Assembly: GCF_008801475.1 (NCBI RefSeq)
Contig: NZ_VZPP01000003.1
Span: 186,001-250,000, forward strand
DNA from: Pseudomonas moorei
Lineage (GTDB): Bacteria > Pseudomonadota > Gammaproteobacteria > Pseudomonadales > Pseudomonadaceae
Direction: 5' to 3'
DNA length: 64,000 bases
Both the position numbers and the translations under genes were made by a program. Every line of letters starts with the position of its first letter. The stretch's first letter is position 1. This document shows positions 17,755-25,469 of this stretch, in pieces. The notes under the pieces are model-generated. The model searched no databases. It was not told the origin of the DNA and was given only the letters and a program-made list of their open reading frames with translations.

Positions 17755-17890
17755 GGGCATAGATAGGGATTCGAACCCGAGCGACTAGCTCCGCATACCG
17801 CTGTAGGCCGCATTAACCGGGAGAATCCGCGTCGCATATACGCCTTGCGCGGCCTATAGCGGTCTCCAATTTGCCCTAATTTTGCCCTAA
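17755..17890. other. possible tRNA 3' fragment and relic attachment site
   Basis: On the minus strand, gggttcgaatccc (the T-arm of many tRNAs, notably serine) is followed by tatctatgccc but no clean acceptor stem or CCA in the right place. About 100 bp away are two direct copies of tttgccctaa (17870-17889), like integrase arm sites. No full tRNA can be folded. It may be a leftover junction of another integrating element. Confidence 0.3.
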
Positions 17891-18469
17891 CCTTGAGTGA
17901 TCACTGCGGCTGCTGAATGGTACCCAAGATGGCAATCGCTGCCGAAAAGTTTTGAGTCTGACTTTCCACAGAATGCCATTGTTAAATGAAACGCTCCACT
18001 CGAGCAGCTCGCTGATGTCCTTTTCGAAAGGAACGCGGACGAGAAACACATGATTAGATCCTGGCGGAATTTCCGTAGGTGCTTCTTCACCGATACGAAC
18101 CAGAATATTGCTCCACGTTGAAATTTTATAGGCCCAATAAACAGAACCATCAGAGTCAGTCAACCATACATTCTCAACAAAGGCAGGTAGTGTGCCAATA
18201 TTCCGGACTTTGACCTCGAGACATTCGATTAGCAGATTCCCCATATAGCCGCCCCGGGAAACGCGGCGAGCATCTTCTTGACGGTTCTGAAAGTCAGGTA
18301 GCAGCATTCCTTCAGCCTTCACCCGGCCTTTCCCTTTTCGGTGGTCCATGATGGCTTTTATTATGGTCGAGATCGGCTTCAACGCTGCGACGACGTAGCC
18401 AATGACACCAGCAACGACCATTGCCTCCCAAGCCTGTTTCGCATAATCAAATACAGACTGCCACCACAT
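17876..18469 (-). CDS. hypothetical protein with one membrane segment
   Basis: 197 aa from the ATG at 18469, which has GGAGG 8 nt upstream. One membrane segment near the N-terminus (AMVVAGVIGYVVAALKP). A basic stretch follows (DHRKGKGRVKAEG), then a beta-rich domain (LEVKVRNIGTLPAFVENVWLTDSDG) resembling immunoglobulin-like folds of small membrane-tethered proteins. The gene ends inside the tttgccctaa repeat, which supplies its stop codon. This suggests the C-terminus was set by a recombination event. No family is recognised. Confidence 0.6.
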   Translation of the reverse strand: MWWQSVFDYAKQAWEAMVVAGVIGYVVAALKPISTIIKAIMDHRKGKGRVKAEGMLLPDFQNRQEDARRVSRGGYMGNLLIECLEVKVRNIGTLPAFVENVWLTDSDGSVYWAYKISTWSNILVRIGEEAPTEIPPGSNHVFLVRVPFEKDISELLEWSVSFNNGILWKVRLKTFRQRLPSWVPFSSRSDHSRLGQN

Positions 18470-18544
18470 GCGCTCGGCCTCCAAGCCAGAAAAACGGAAG
18501 CTTACCCTATATCCCTCACACGCCGATTGTGTTTGAGTACCTAA

Positions 18545-18580
18545 GAAAAAAGCCCTACGGCGCCGTAAATAAAAGGGCTT
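18545..18580 (-). terminator. intrinsic terminator upstream of the 18469 gene
   Basis: On the minus strand AAGCCCT and AGGGCTT enclose an inner palindrome acggcgccgt, followed by TTTTTTC. It lies about 75 nt before the ATG at 18469. Confidence 0.6.
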
Positions 18581-18725
18581 CAAGGCTTTTTGAACATATC
18601 CAGATGCTTTAGTGGCGGCACTTTACTATCATGCTTGGTTTGGGCCTCACCCAAAATCCAACTGAATGTTCCAATCATGAGAATGAGCAACCACATGGGA
18701 GCTCTATGATTACTAAGGATAGGCA

Positions 18726-19862
18726 ATGTTGCCAATGAGAAGAGTCTCCGCCATTAGTCTATGGCTTTTTACGTTGCTCCCCCTTGCCTCCAACGCTGGA
18801 CAGGTCGCTTCTGAGGAGAACTATGGCAGCTTCGGTGCACAAGTGAGCGACGGCAGCGAACTCAAACACTACAACGCTTTGTTCGACCAGTTAGGTCATC
18901 TTGTAAACTTCCAGAAACTCGGCTCTGTCCAACCGGGCTCGCCAGTTGATAATTATGCAGCGTTGTCAAAACTCAGCGACATTTATGTTCAAATCGTAAA
19001 AGAGAATGGCAATCCATATATCCCAGACTATAAATCAAACACCCTAGCACTGAAAAATATTCAGAACTTTCGAACTTACGCAAATGAAAGCATGCTAGAG
19101 TCCGCATTTAAACCGAACAATGAAACCTGCGGCGCAGCTATAGTCTTCCTGTATCCGACGCTGGTTGCCTCGACACTACAAGATATAAAGCCAGAATATA
19201 TCGAGCCGCAATCAACTCCTACTCGCATTACGGCCTTGCGACAGGCAGCACAACAGGACTTGAGAAATGACCGGAACGTGCTGGAAGGGATGTGCAACAC
19301 TAACCAGTTGCAACCTGCCCTCGAAGGCATTGACAATTTCCTGAGCATGTTGCGTTCCGACAGCAGCAGTTTTTTGATGACCATTGCTGCAGATAAAACA
19401 AGCTCGAAACGTCAGCCCACCTCAATCCCCATCCCGAAAGAACCATATCCCGAGCACATGCCCGTAGCGCCGCACCGACCTTACGTCGCGGACAAGGCTG
19501 AAAAATATGCGAACTGCTCGGCGCTCATCAGTGCGTTTCAGCAATTCTTAAAAGACAATGGATTACCTTCTAATGAAGAACAAAATCACGACATGATGCG
19601 TGATTACGCCTTGGCGTCCATTGTTTACTCAGATGCCGACAAATATTATCAGCGGTATCAGCCAATGTTAAACAATTTAAATACTCAAATGCGAAGCCAC
19701 CCTGACCAGGTTAAATATTGGGCAAATTCAACCAATAATACTTGTGTGGTGGCCTATAATAGCGACCTCAGCGCTATGCAGCCTTATATGCAGGATGCGC
19801 GGAACGAGTATGCAGATTTGATGAAGGCATTGCTCCAGTCGATGCTGAATAATCCTCGCTGA
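18726..19862 (+). CDS. exported protein of unknown function
   Basis: 378 aa behind a good ribosome site (aagga). A signal peptide (SLWLFTLLPLASNAG) precedes a helical mature chain of about 355 residues with no recognised domain. Four well-spaced cysteines (ETCGAAI, GMCNTN, ANCSAL, NTCVVA) could form two disulfides in the periplasm. A proline-rich linker (PIPKEPYPEHMPVAPHRPY, about residues 235-255) splits it into two halves. It is encoded within the prophage accessory region and may be a lysogenic-conversion factor, but nothing in the sequence proves that. Confidence 0.7.
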   Translation: MLPMRRVSAISLWLFTLLPLASNAGQVASEENYGSFGAQVSDGSELKHYNALFDQLGHLVNFQKLGSVQPGSPVDNYAALSKLSDIYVQIVKENGNPYIPDYKSNTLALKNIQNFRTYANESMLESAFKPNNETCGAAIVFLYPTLVASTLQDIKPEYIEPQSTPTRITALRQAAQQDLRNDRNVLEGMCNTNQLQPALEGIDNFLSMLRSDSSSFLMTIAADKTSSKRQPTSIPIPKEPYPEHMPVAPHRPYVADKAEKYANCSALISAFQQFLKDNGLPSNEEQNHDMMRDYALASIVYSDADKYYQRYQPMLNNLNTQMRSHPDQVKYWANSTNNTCVVAYNSDLSAMQPYMQDARNEYADLMKALLQSMLNNPR

Positions 19863-20092
19863 AAAAGCGCGATCTGTCGATCCAATTGGCGCGGGATGGT
19901 TGCAGCCGATGGGCGGGTGTGATGCCGTGAGCGCGCTAAACGTGAGCGAGAACGCCAAGACGCCTACAGCGGGCCGCAACCGGTACCGGATAAAATTTGC
20001 ATCCAATCGAAATAATTTTTCCGCCTGAAAGGAACCCCGCCTAAAGGGTCAATTCTGGCGGGGGCCATAACACCAATACAAGGACGCCAGCA

Positions 20093-20326
20093 ATGAGCGA
20101 GCAATACGACCCAAAAGCCTGCTACGACTTACTTGATCCCGAAAGGATCAAGGTAGGCGAGCTGCGCCAAGGCCGATATTTCGAGGGGGCTTGGGAGGTG
20201 GGAACGCTCGAAGGCGACGTGTTTCATTACAACGGTGAGCCGGCCGGAAAGCTGGAAGGCCTGACCCTGACCCGTAACGGTCCTCCGGGCGAGCTGACCC
20301 AGTGCCAATTGGTGCGCCAGAGGTAG
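20093..20326 (+). CDS. small hypothetical protein
   Basis: 77 aa following a ribosome site (aaggacgcc). Likely beta-rich: KVGELRQGRYFEGAWEVG, then FHYNGEPAGKLEGLTLTRNG. No signal peptide and no recognised domain. It lies alone on the plus strand between the exported protein and the Sel1-repeat gene. A GC-rich inverted repeat (ccccgcc / ggcgggg, 20036-20063) stands just before it. Confidence 0.55.
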   Translation: MSEQYDPKACYDLLDPERIKVGELRQGRYFEGAWEVGTLEGDVFHYNGEPAGKLEGLTLTRNGPPGELTQCQLVRQR

Positions 20327-20460
20327 GTCCGCCGCGTTACCTATAACGGGATTTATGTTCAATTCCGGGTTCTTGGGCCCGGACAAGCACCAGCGCAGCC
20401 CGCAATCACTCCGGCGCCATCCGCGCCTATCGATTAAGCTCGGCGCTTTTTGAAGTCAGA

Positions 20461-21387
20461 GTGAGCAGGGACGTGAACCAGTCAACCGCAGTACCCCCTT
20501 ACAAGCGCTATGCGCGCTCGTTCTTCCTGGCATTGTGCTTGTTACAGTCAGCCAGCTATGCCTGTGCTTCGCAGGATCTGACAGAGATTCGGAGAATGGC
20601 TGAACAGGGTGATGTCGAAGCCCAACTCAACCTCGCGGATAGCTACTCCAAGGGCGAGAGCGTTACGATGGACGCTCAGCAAGCGGCTGTCTGGTACCGC
20701 AAGGCCGCCGAACAGGGCAATGCAAAGGGCCAGTCAAAACTTGGGGCTTGCTACGCCTACGGTGCAGGTTTACCAAAGGATGCGAAACAGGCGGTGGTCT
20801 GGTTCCGCAAGGCCGCCGAACAGGGCTATGCCAAGGCGCAGGTAAATCTTGGAATGCAATACTTTACGGGTGGGGGCGTAGCAAAGGACTGGAAACAGGC
20901 GGTGGTCTGGTTCCGCAAAGCCGCCGAACAGGGCGACGCTTCTGCTCAGTCCCTCCTCGGGGGGCTCTACGGCTTGGGTGAAGGTGGTATTGCAAAGGAT
21001 GCGAAACAGGCAGGTTTCTGGTACCGCAAGGCCGCCGAACAGGGCGACGCTTCTGCTCAGTCCAGCCTTGGGAATATCTATGCTGAAGGTGAAGGCGTTC
21101 CGCAGGATTATAAACAGGCGGTTTTCTGGTACCGCAAGGCCGCTGAGCAGGGCACAGTCGATGCCCAGTCCTTTCTCGGGTTTAGCTACGCCAACGGTAA
21201 AGGCGTTCCGCAGGATTATAAACAGGCGTATGTCTGGTTCTCTGTCGCTGCTGCCAATGGGGACTTTAGTGTCAGTGAGTTTCGAGATCGTGCAGCTAAA
21301 CAGCTATCCAAAACACAGCTAGCGGACGCGCAAGAACTAGCAGGAAATTATTTTAAACAATACCAGCCCCAAAACGGATTTCGGTAA
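20461..21387 (+). CDS. Sel1-repeat protein, exported
   Basis: 308 aa with a GTG start (a second GTG four codons on has a better ribosome site). A signal peptide core (FFLALCLLQSASYACA) is followed by six Sel1-like repeats. These are 36-residue helical hairpins with the signature AVWYRKAAEQG, at about residues 45-80, 81-116, 117-152, 153-189, 190-225 and 226-262. Adjacent repeats are nearly identical at DNA level, so the gene can gain or lose units. Sel1 repeats mediate protein contacts, often in envelope signalling or host interaction. The role here is unknown. Confidence 0.85.
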   Translation: MSRDVNQSTAVPPYKRYARSFFLALCLLQSASYACASQDLTEIRRMAEQGDVEAQLNLADSYSKGESVTMDAQQAAVWYRKAAEQGNAKGQSKLGACYAYGAGLPKDAKQAVVWFRKAAEQGYAKAQVNLGMQYFTGGGVAKDWKQAVVWFRKAAEQGDASAQSLLGGLYGLGEGGIAKDAKQAGFWYRKAAEQGDASAQSSLGNIYAEGEGVPQDYKQAVFWYRKAAEQGTVDAQSFLGFSYANGKGVPQDYKQAYVWFSVAAANGDFSVSEFRDRAAKQLSKTQLADAQELAGNYFKQYQPQNGFR

Positions 21388-21411
21388 GTGTTGGTCACAT
21401 CGTGTCTATCC

Positions 21412-21864
21412 TTTTTTCGGGCGCTCTGGCCGCACCGAGCGTTAATCCCTATCGACAGCTGGTTCGAGTGGGTAGACGAAGGCGGGCCAAAAAAACAGCC
21501 CTATCTGATTCGCCATCGTGATCAGACCCCGATTTTTTGCGGCGCGATTGGCCAATATCCCAACCCCGAGCAAGCCCCCGGTGGACACAATGGTTTTGTG
21601 ATCATCACCGCCGAAAGCGCCGACGGCATGGTCGATATTCATGATCGGCGGCCGGTGGCGTTGTCACCAGAGTTGGCCCGCGAATGGCTGGACCCGGCAA
21701 CGCCCGAGGAGCGCGCCGAGCAGGTGATGCTGCAGTGCGAGCCCGCTGAGCAGTTCGAATGGTTCAAGATCGACCCGGCCCTGGACAATGTTCGCAATCA
21801 GGGACGCGGATTGATTGAACCTAAGAGGGAAATTCAAGGCGGCGATTACAAAGGAAATGGGTGA
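21412..21864 (+). pseudogene. SRAP (YedK/HMCES-like) gene, 5' truncated
   Basis: About 150 codons match the C-terminal two thirds of an SOS-response-associated peptidase: FRALWPHRALIPIDSWFEWVDEGG, then VDIHDRRPVALSPELAREWLDP. The active-site glutamate (WFEW) and histidine (DIHDRRPV) remain. The N-terminal 90-odd residues are missing, including the Cys2 that crosslinks to abasic DNA. The homology begins a few codons after the stop of the Sel1 gene, which looks like a deletion junction. It should not be functional. Confidence 0.85.
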
Positions 21865-22048
21865 TCGCGAAGTTTTACCTTCACGTCGTCATCCGCGCCC
21901 ATCACTTAAAGCTCGGCGGAAACCCAAGGCGACTGTCATCAAAATGATTGCCGCCCATTTAAGTTGTCTCTACGCAGCGTTCAGGTAACGGATGAAAACA
22001 ATGGACCCTTTGTTACCCCAAAAGGTCCAAACGCCCGGTTCTCAGTTC

Positions 22049-22843
22049 TTAAAAGAGTCCTCCCAACGCCGCCGGCTCCCAATTCATTATTACTAGCTCG
22101 CCGCTCACCTCGGCGCGCGCCTCGCGCTGATTCATGTTGCTGTAGCGAATATCCAGCGTCTCGAAATGAAAGCCTTCGAACACGCGACGGATGTCTGGGT
22201 GGTCATTAATACTGACCATCACCTTGCCTTTACAACGCCGCATGAAGTCGGCCATCCGCTCATAATTTTCGAACGGAAAATCCACCCCGTACCCGGCAGT
22301 CTGCCAATACGGCGGGTCCATATAATGGAAGGTGTGGGCACGGTCGTAGCGTTCCGCGCAGTCAAGCCAAGGGAGGTTTTCGACGTAAGTCCCGGACAGG
22401 CGCTGCCAGGCGGTCGAGAGATTTTCCTCGATCCGCAGCAGGTTGATGGCCGGGCCGGTGGTCGCGGTGCCAAACGTCTGCCCGGTGACTTTGCCGGCGA
22501 AGGCATGGTGCTGCAGGTAGAAGAAACGTGCAGCGCGCTGAATGTCGGTAAGGGTTTCGGGGCGCGTCATCTTCTGCCACTCGAACACTTGGCGTGAGCT
22601 GAGCGCCCATTTGAACTGGCGCACGAACTCTTCGAGGTGGTTCTGCACGACGCGGTACAGCGTGACAAGATCGCCGTTGATGTCGTTGAGGACTTCAACG
22701 GGCGCGGCCTGGGGTCGCAAGAAATACAGCGCGGCACCGCCGGCAAAGACTTCGACGTAGCATTCGTGCGGCGGAAAAAGCGGGATAAGACGGTCGGCCA
22801 GGCGGCGTTTACCGCCCATCCAAGGGATGATGGGTGTGGACAT
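22049..22843 (-). CDS. phage D12-class DNA adenine methylase
   Basis: 264 aa from the ATG at 22843 (MSTPIIPW). SAM-binding motifs PWMGGKRRLADRLI and EVFAGGAALYF are followed by the catalytic DPPYW (about residue 175). The order (FxGxG motif first, then DPPY) fits the alpha/D12 group that includes Dam and DpnM. No cognate nuclease is next to it, so it is an orphan enzyme. It probably modifies phage or host DNA for protection from restriction or for regulation. It lies downstream of the lysis genes on the late strand. The recognition sequence is unknown. Confidence 0.9.
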   Translation of the reverse strand: MSTPIIPWMGGKRRLADRLIPLFPPHECYVEVFAGGAALYFLRPQAAPVEVLNDINGDLVTLYRVVQNHLEEFVRQFKWALSSRQVFEWQKMTRPETLTDIQRAARFFYLQHHAFAGKVTGQTFGTATTGPAINLLRIEENLSTAWQRLSGTYVENLPWLDCAERYDRAHTFHYMDPPYWQTAGYGVDFPFENYERMADFMRRCKGKVMVSINDHPDIRRVFEGFHFETLDIRYSNMNQREARAEVSGELVIMNWEPAALGGLF

Positions 22844-22993
22844 AGAGAGCAAGACCTTTACTGTATATATAAACAGGTGCTAGGCTCGCCGCGCTTCGTG
22901 CACGGAGTAAGAGCCTTGGCTGGACTTGCAGGGACGTTCTGCAGGGACGGCGGTTGGGCTGGATGTTGACGCATCCACCCCGGCCGCTCTTTT

Positions 22994-23536
22994 TCACTTC
23001 GGTGTTGAGACTTCTTTGGCGTAGGCCTGGCAGGCCGCCAAGGCGATCAGTCCTTGGTCGCCGGCATCGGTGATGCCGATAATTCGTTGAGCATGCGCCG
23101 GGTCAAGTTGGGCTCTTGTGGGACCATGAACCACGCTGCCGGCGGAGGGGGTGGCTGACATTGCGCAGCCGCTGGCTGAATCGGTGGCGTCGAGTAGGAC
23201 TGACAGGCGCACATCAGCAGTGGCAAGGCGGTCGCGCAGGCGACCTTGATCACGTTGGGCATCGCTCAGGGCTCGGTAATGGGTTTGTTCGCTGGCTGAC
23301 AAGCGCTGCTCCAGGGCAAAACGTTTGCCTTGTTCCGCGCGCTGTTGCGCGGCCGAAGCCAAGGCCAATTGATTAAGGGTGTCGGTGTGCAGGCGAGCCT
23401 GTTCAGCGATCTGTTGTCCGTATCGCCAGTCCTGGACCTGCCAAGCCAACGCGGCAGAACCACCTGCGAAGGCGACCAACAACCCACCGGCAGCGATCAT
23501 TCGATACGACGCCGGCATCAGGTCGACGAGACGCAT
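22994..23536 (-). CDS. i-spanin Rz
   Basis: 180 aa from the ATG at 23536 (MRLVDLMP). One N-terminal membrane anchor (MIAAGGLLVAFAGGSAALAW) is followed by a long helical periplasmic part rich in Q, E and R (LASAAQQRAEQGKRFALEQR). This is the layout of Rz inner-membrane spanins, which with Rz1 fuse inner and outer membranes at lysis. Its start overlaps the end of the endolysin gene by 19 bp, and the whole Rz1 gene lies within its 3' half in another frame. Confidence 0.88.
   Translation of the reverse strand: MRLVDLMPASYRMIAAGGLLVAFAGGSAALAWQVQDWRYGQQIAEQARLHTDTLNQLALASAAQQRAEQGKRFALEQRLSASEQTHYRALSDAQRDQGRLRDRLATADVRLSVLLDATDSASGCAMSATPSAGSVVHGPTRAQLDPAHAQRIIGITDAGDQGLIALAACQAYAKEVSTPK
23047..23262 (-). 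CDS. o-spanin Rz1 lipoprotein, nested inside Rz
   Basis: 71 aa in a different frame, fully inside the Rz gene. A lipoprotein signal (ATALPLLMCAC) with a cysteine at the cleavage point is followed by a proline-rich mature chain (QCQPPPPPAAW). Nested proline-rich lipoproteins are the classic Rz1 arrangement, as in lambda. It would be anchored in the outer membrane and bind the C-terminus of Rz. Confidence 0.85.
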   Translation of the reverse strand: MPNVIKVACATALPLLMCACQSYSTPPIQPAAAQCQPPPPPAAWFMVPQEPNLTRRMLNELSASPMPATKD

Positions 23537-24081
23537 AACACTGCCCTCGCCCGCTCCCACAACTGCAGCCGATCCGCGAGACCATTCAGCCCGCCATTGA
23601 TCTTGCGGGTGATTGCCTCGAACTCGTCTCGATCCGCTAACGCGCTCAGCTCGCGTACCCACCAGAACCATGCCGCCGACTCGGCCGCCCATTGCGGCTG
23701 CTCGAGCAGTTCCGGCGTGCGCAACAAACGCTCGTCATTGAACAGCGCCAAGCTGCAGCGCAGGTAGTTGCTGTGTCCGGTGATCTGGATCAAGCCGCGA
23801 CCGCGATAGCGCTGGCCATCACCATCCGCTTCTGGAGTGTTCCCCAATTTCACCGCCAGATTGCCGGTGTCGTATTTTCTCAGGTACTGGTCGCCGCCCA
23901 GTTCTCGAACGTACTGCAGTTGGCCGGATTCGTGACCGACCTGGGCGAGAAACGCCGCCTGGCGTTTTGGCGTGTTGATTTGCCGGTTGGTCATGGCTGC
24001 GTTTAAGGCGGAAACAAAAACGCCCGCTTGGCGGCGGGCGTTCGGCATGATGCGTTGTAGCTGTTGTTCAGTTAATGGCAT
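23518..24081 (-). CDS. endolysin, GH19 chitinase-like muramidase
   Basis: 187 aa from the ATG at 24081 (MPLTEQQLQRIMP), chosen because GGAG lies 8 nt upstream. GH19 features: AAFLAQVGHESGQ (catalytic glutamate), then the RYRGRGLIQITGHSNY core, and WAAESAAWFWW. There is no signal peptide, so it needs the holin to reach the wall. The holin gene is not beside it but 21 kb upstream, next to the terminase. A strong terminator-like hairpin lies in codons 12-18. Confidence 0.93.
   Translation of the reverse strand: MPLTEQQLQRIMPNARRQAGVFVSALNAAMTNRQINTPKRQAAFLAQVGHESGQLQYVRELGGDQYLRKYDTGNLAVKLGNTPEADGDGQRYRGRGLIQITGHSNYLRCSLALFNDERLLRTPELLEQPQWAAESAAWFWWVRELSALADRDEFEAITRKINGGLNGLADRLQLWERARAVLCVSST
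24014..24041 (-). terminator. intrinsic terminator-like hairpin inside the endolysin gene
   Basis: On the minus strand ACGCCCGC and GCGGGCGT (8-bp perfect stem, 6-nt loop) are followed by TTTTGTTTC. It lies about 40-65 nt after the endolysin start codon. It encodes part of NARRQAGVFVS, so it must be read through for the lysin to be made. Confidence 0.55.
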
Positions 24082-24130
24082 TCGCATAACTCCTGTTTTG
24101 TCTGACAGCGACACTGTCGGCGGGCGCGGC

Positions 24131-25180
24131 TTATTGATTCAGCTGAACCACCTTCAGGTCCTTCGGTTGTTTTTTCTTCTTGCCCTTGGCCTTCGCTTTG
24201 CCCTGCTTGCCGCCGTTGCACTCGACGGTGGTCGACCAGCCAGACTGGGTGTAAACCTGTTCGACCGAATCGGTCAGGTACTCACCATCGAGCCCATCCT
24301 TGAAGCCTTGGGCATTGATCGAGCGCTCGGCAAAGATGTCGGTGCGCCCGGGCATTTCCAGGCGCACCCCGGCACCGGAGCGATTGAACGCGGCCAAGCG
24401 GGCCTTGGCCGCTGCCTCGGCGGCAGTTTTATTGGGATAGATATGGCGGTCGGTGTGCACCGCCGGCAGGCCATCGGGCACGTCGTCGTTGTCCAGGGAG
24501 ACCACGACCAGCTTCCCGTTCTTTTTGTCCTGATGTTTGGTCGCCACGGCCTTGTGCGCACTGCGATCCCCCAAACGAAACTGCCAACGACTGACGTCGC
24601 GGCGCGTCAGGGTGATTGCGCCGAAGGCCTTGCCGCTTGCGCTCTGCCCGCCTTGGCGTGGCATCACCAACAGCTTGCCGTCGGCCACCTTGGCCGTGCA
24701 GTCGTACTGCTTAGCCAGGCGAGTGAGGAAGTTAAAATCGGACTCGCTGAGCTGGTCGGCCCGGACCACCTTGGTGTCCACCGGGCACATCGGTTGCCAG
24801 CTGTTGCGTGCCGCGATGTTGGTCACGATGGTCGACAGCGGCACGTTCTCCCAACTGCCGCTGCGGATGGTCTTGCCGGTGCCGCGCATGTCACTGGCCT
24901 TGCCCTTGATCACCAGCGTATCTGGTGGTCCGGAGACTTCGATCTCGTCCACCATGTAGCGCCCCATGCGGGCCAACGATGTTTCGGCGTAACCGAGATA
25001 GACCTCGATGGCACTGCCGCGCGACGGCAGGGTTACCTGACCATCGCGGTCATCGATCCGCAATTCGAACTCGTCGGATTCCATTCCGGGCTTGTCCAGG
25101 GTGCGCAGCTGAATCAGCCGATCATTGATCAACGCCGTGATATCGGCGCCATTGGCAACGATGCGAAAAATAGGCGTCAT
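24131..25180 (-). CDS. P2 gpD-like tail protein (hub)
   Basis: 349 aa. It matches the phage late control D family: MTPIFRIVANGADITALINDRL at the start, then a domain with DEFELRIDDRDGQV and LSESDFNFLTRLAKQYDC. In P2, gpD forms the baseplate hub under the tail tube together with gpV, equivalent to T4 gp27. The last 25 residues are lysine-rich (KGKKKKQPKD). It is the last tail gene of the operon and is separated from the upstream X gene by a strong terminator hairpin. Confidence 0.92.
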   Translation of the reverse strand: MTPIFRIVANGADITALINDRLIQLRTLDKPGMESDEFELRIDDRDGQVTLPSRGSAIEVYLGYAETSLARMGRYMVDEIEVSGPPDTLVIKGKASDMRGTGKTIRSGSWENVPLSTIVTNIAARNSWQPMCPVDTKVVRADQLSESDFNFLTRLAKQYDCTAKVADGKLLVMPRQGGQSASGKAFGAITLTRRDVSRWQFRLGDRSAHKAVATKHQDKKNGKLVVVSLDNDDVPDGLPAVHTDRHIYPNKTAAEAAAKARLAAFNRSGAGVRLEMPGRTDIFAERSINAQGFKDGLDGEYLTDSVEQVYTQSGWSTTVECNGGKQGKAKAKGKKKKQPKDLKVVQLNQ

Positions 25181-25190
25181 GGATTTTGCT

Positions 25191-25216
25191 CAAAAAAAAA
25201 CCCGCACAAGGCGGGT
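25191..25216 (-). terminator. intrinsic terminator between tail genes X and D
   Basis: On the minus strand ACCCGC, 5-nt loop, GCGGGT, then nine T. It lies 11 nt before the gpD start at 25180. Confidence 0.75.
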
Positions 25217-25262
25217 AAGAAAGTAAGGAGCTTGAGTAATCAAGCGGCTCGAGTGTAGACCA

Positions 25263-25469
25263 TTAATCCCACAGCGTGACCTGTTCCTGTGCGGGCGTCG
25301 CCAGATCGGGTAGCGCGATCACCACACCCGCCCGATAGGGCTGCTCCTCATCGGCCAACCCTTGATTGGCGTTCAGCACCGCCTCAACGGTGCCGCTCAA
25401 GTGGCCATAGTAGTTATGGCAGATGGTGTCCAGCAGATCCCCGTCAGACGTTCTGCATGTCGTCGCCAT
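25263..25469 (-). CDS. P2 gpX-like tail protein (LysM-like)
   Basis: 68 aa from the ATG at 25469 (MATTCRTSDGDLLDTI). Small LysM-like fold, with DGDLLDTICHNYYG and ending PDLATPAQEQVTLWD, typical of gpX. It acts in tail completion. It overlaps the end of the upstream tail gene by 26 bp. Confidence 0.9.
   Translation of the reverse strand: MATTCRTSDGDLLDTICHNYYGHLSGTVEAVLNANQGLADEEQPYRAGVVIALPDLATPAQEQVTLWD

Noticed and set aside
17755..17830. Possible tRNA gene on the minus strand
   Set aside because: Only a T-arm-like sequence is present; no acceptor, D-arm or anticodon stem can be formed in the right places.
20540..21260. Repeated DNA units that could suggest a CRISPR or satellite array
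   Set aside because: The 108-bp period is the in-frame Sel1 protein repeat; there are no unique spacers. No CRISPR array was seen anywhere in the window.
23972..25258. Plus-strand open frame of 428 codons
   Set aside because: It runs antisense through the endolysin start and gpD, both well supported on the minus strand.
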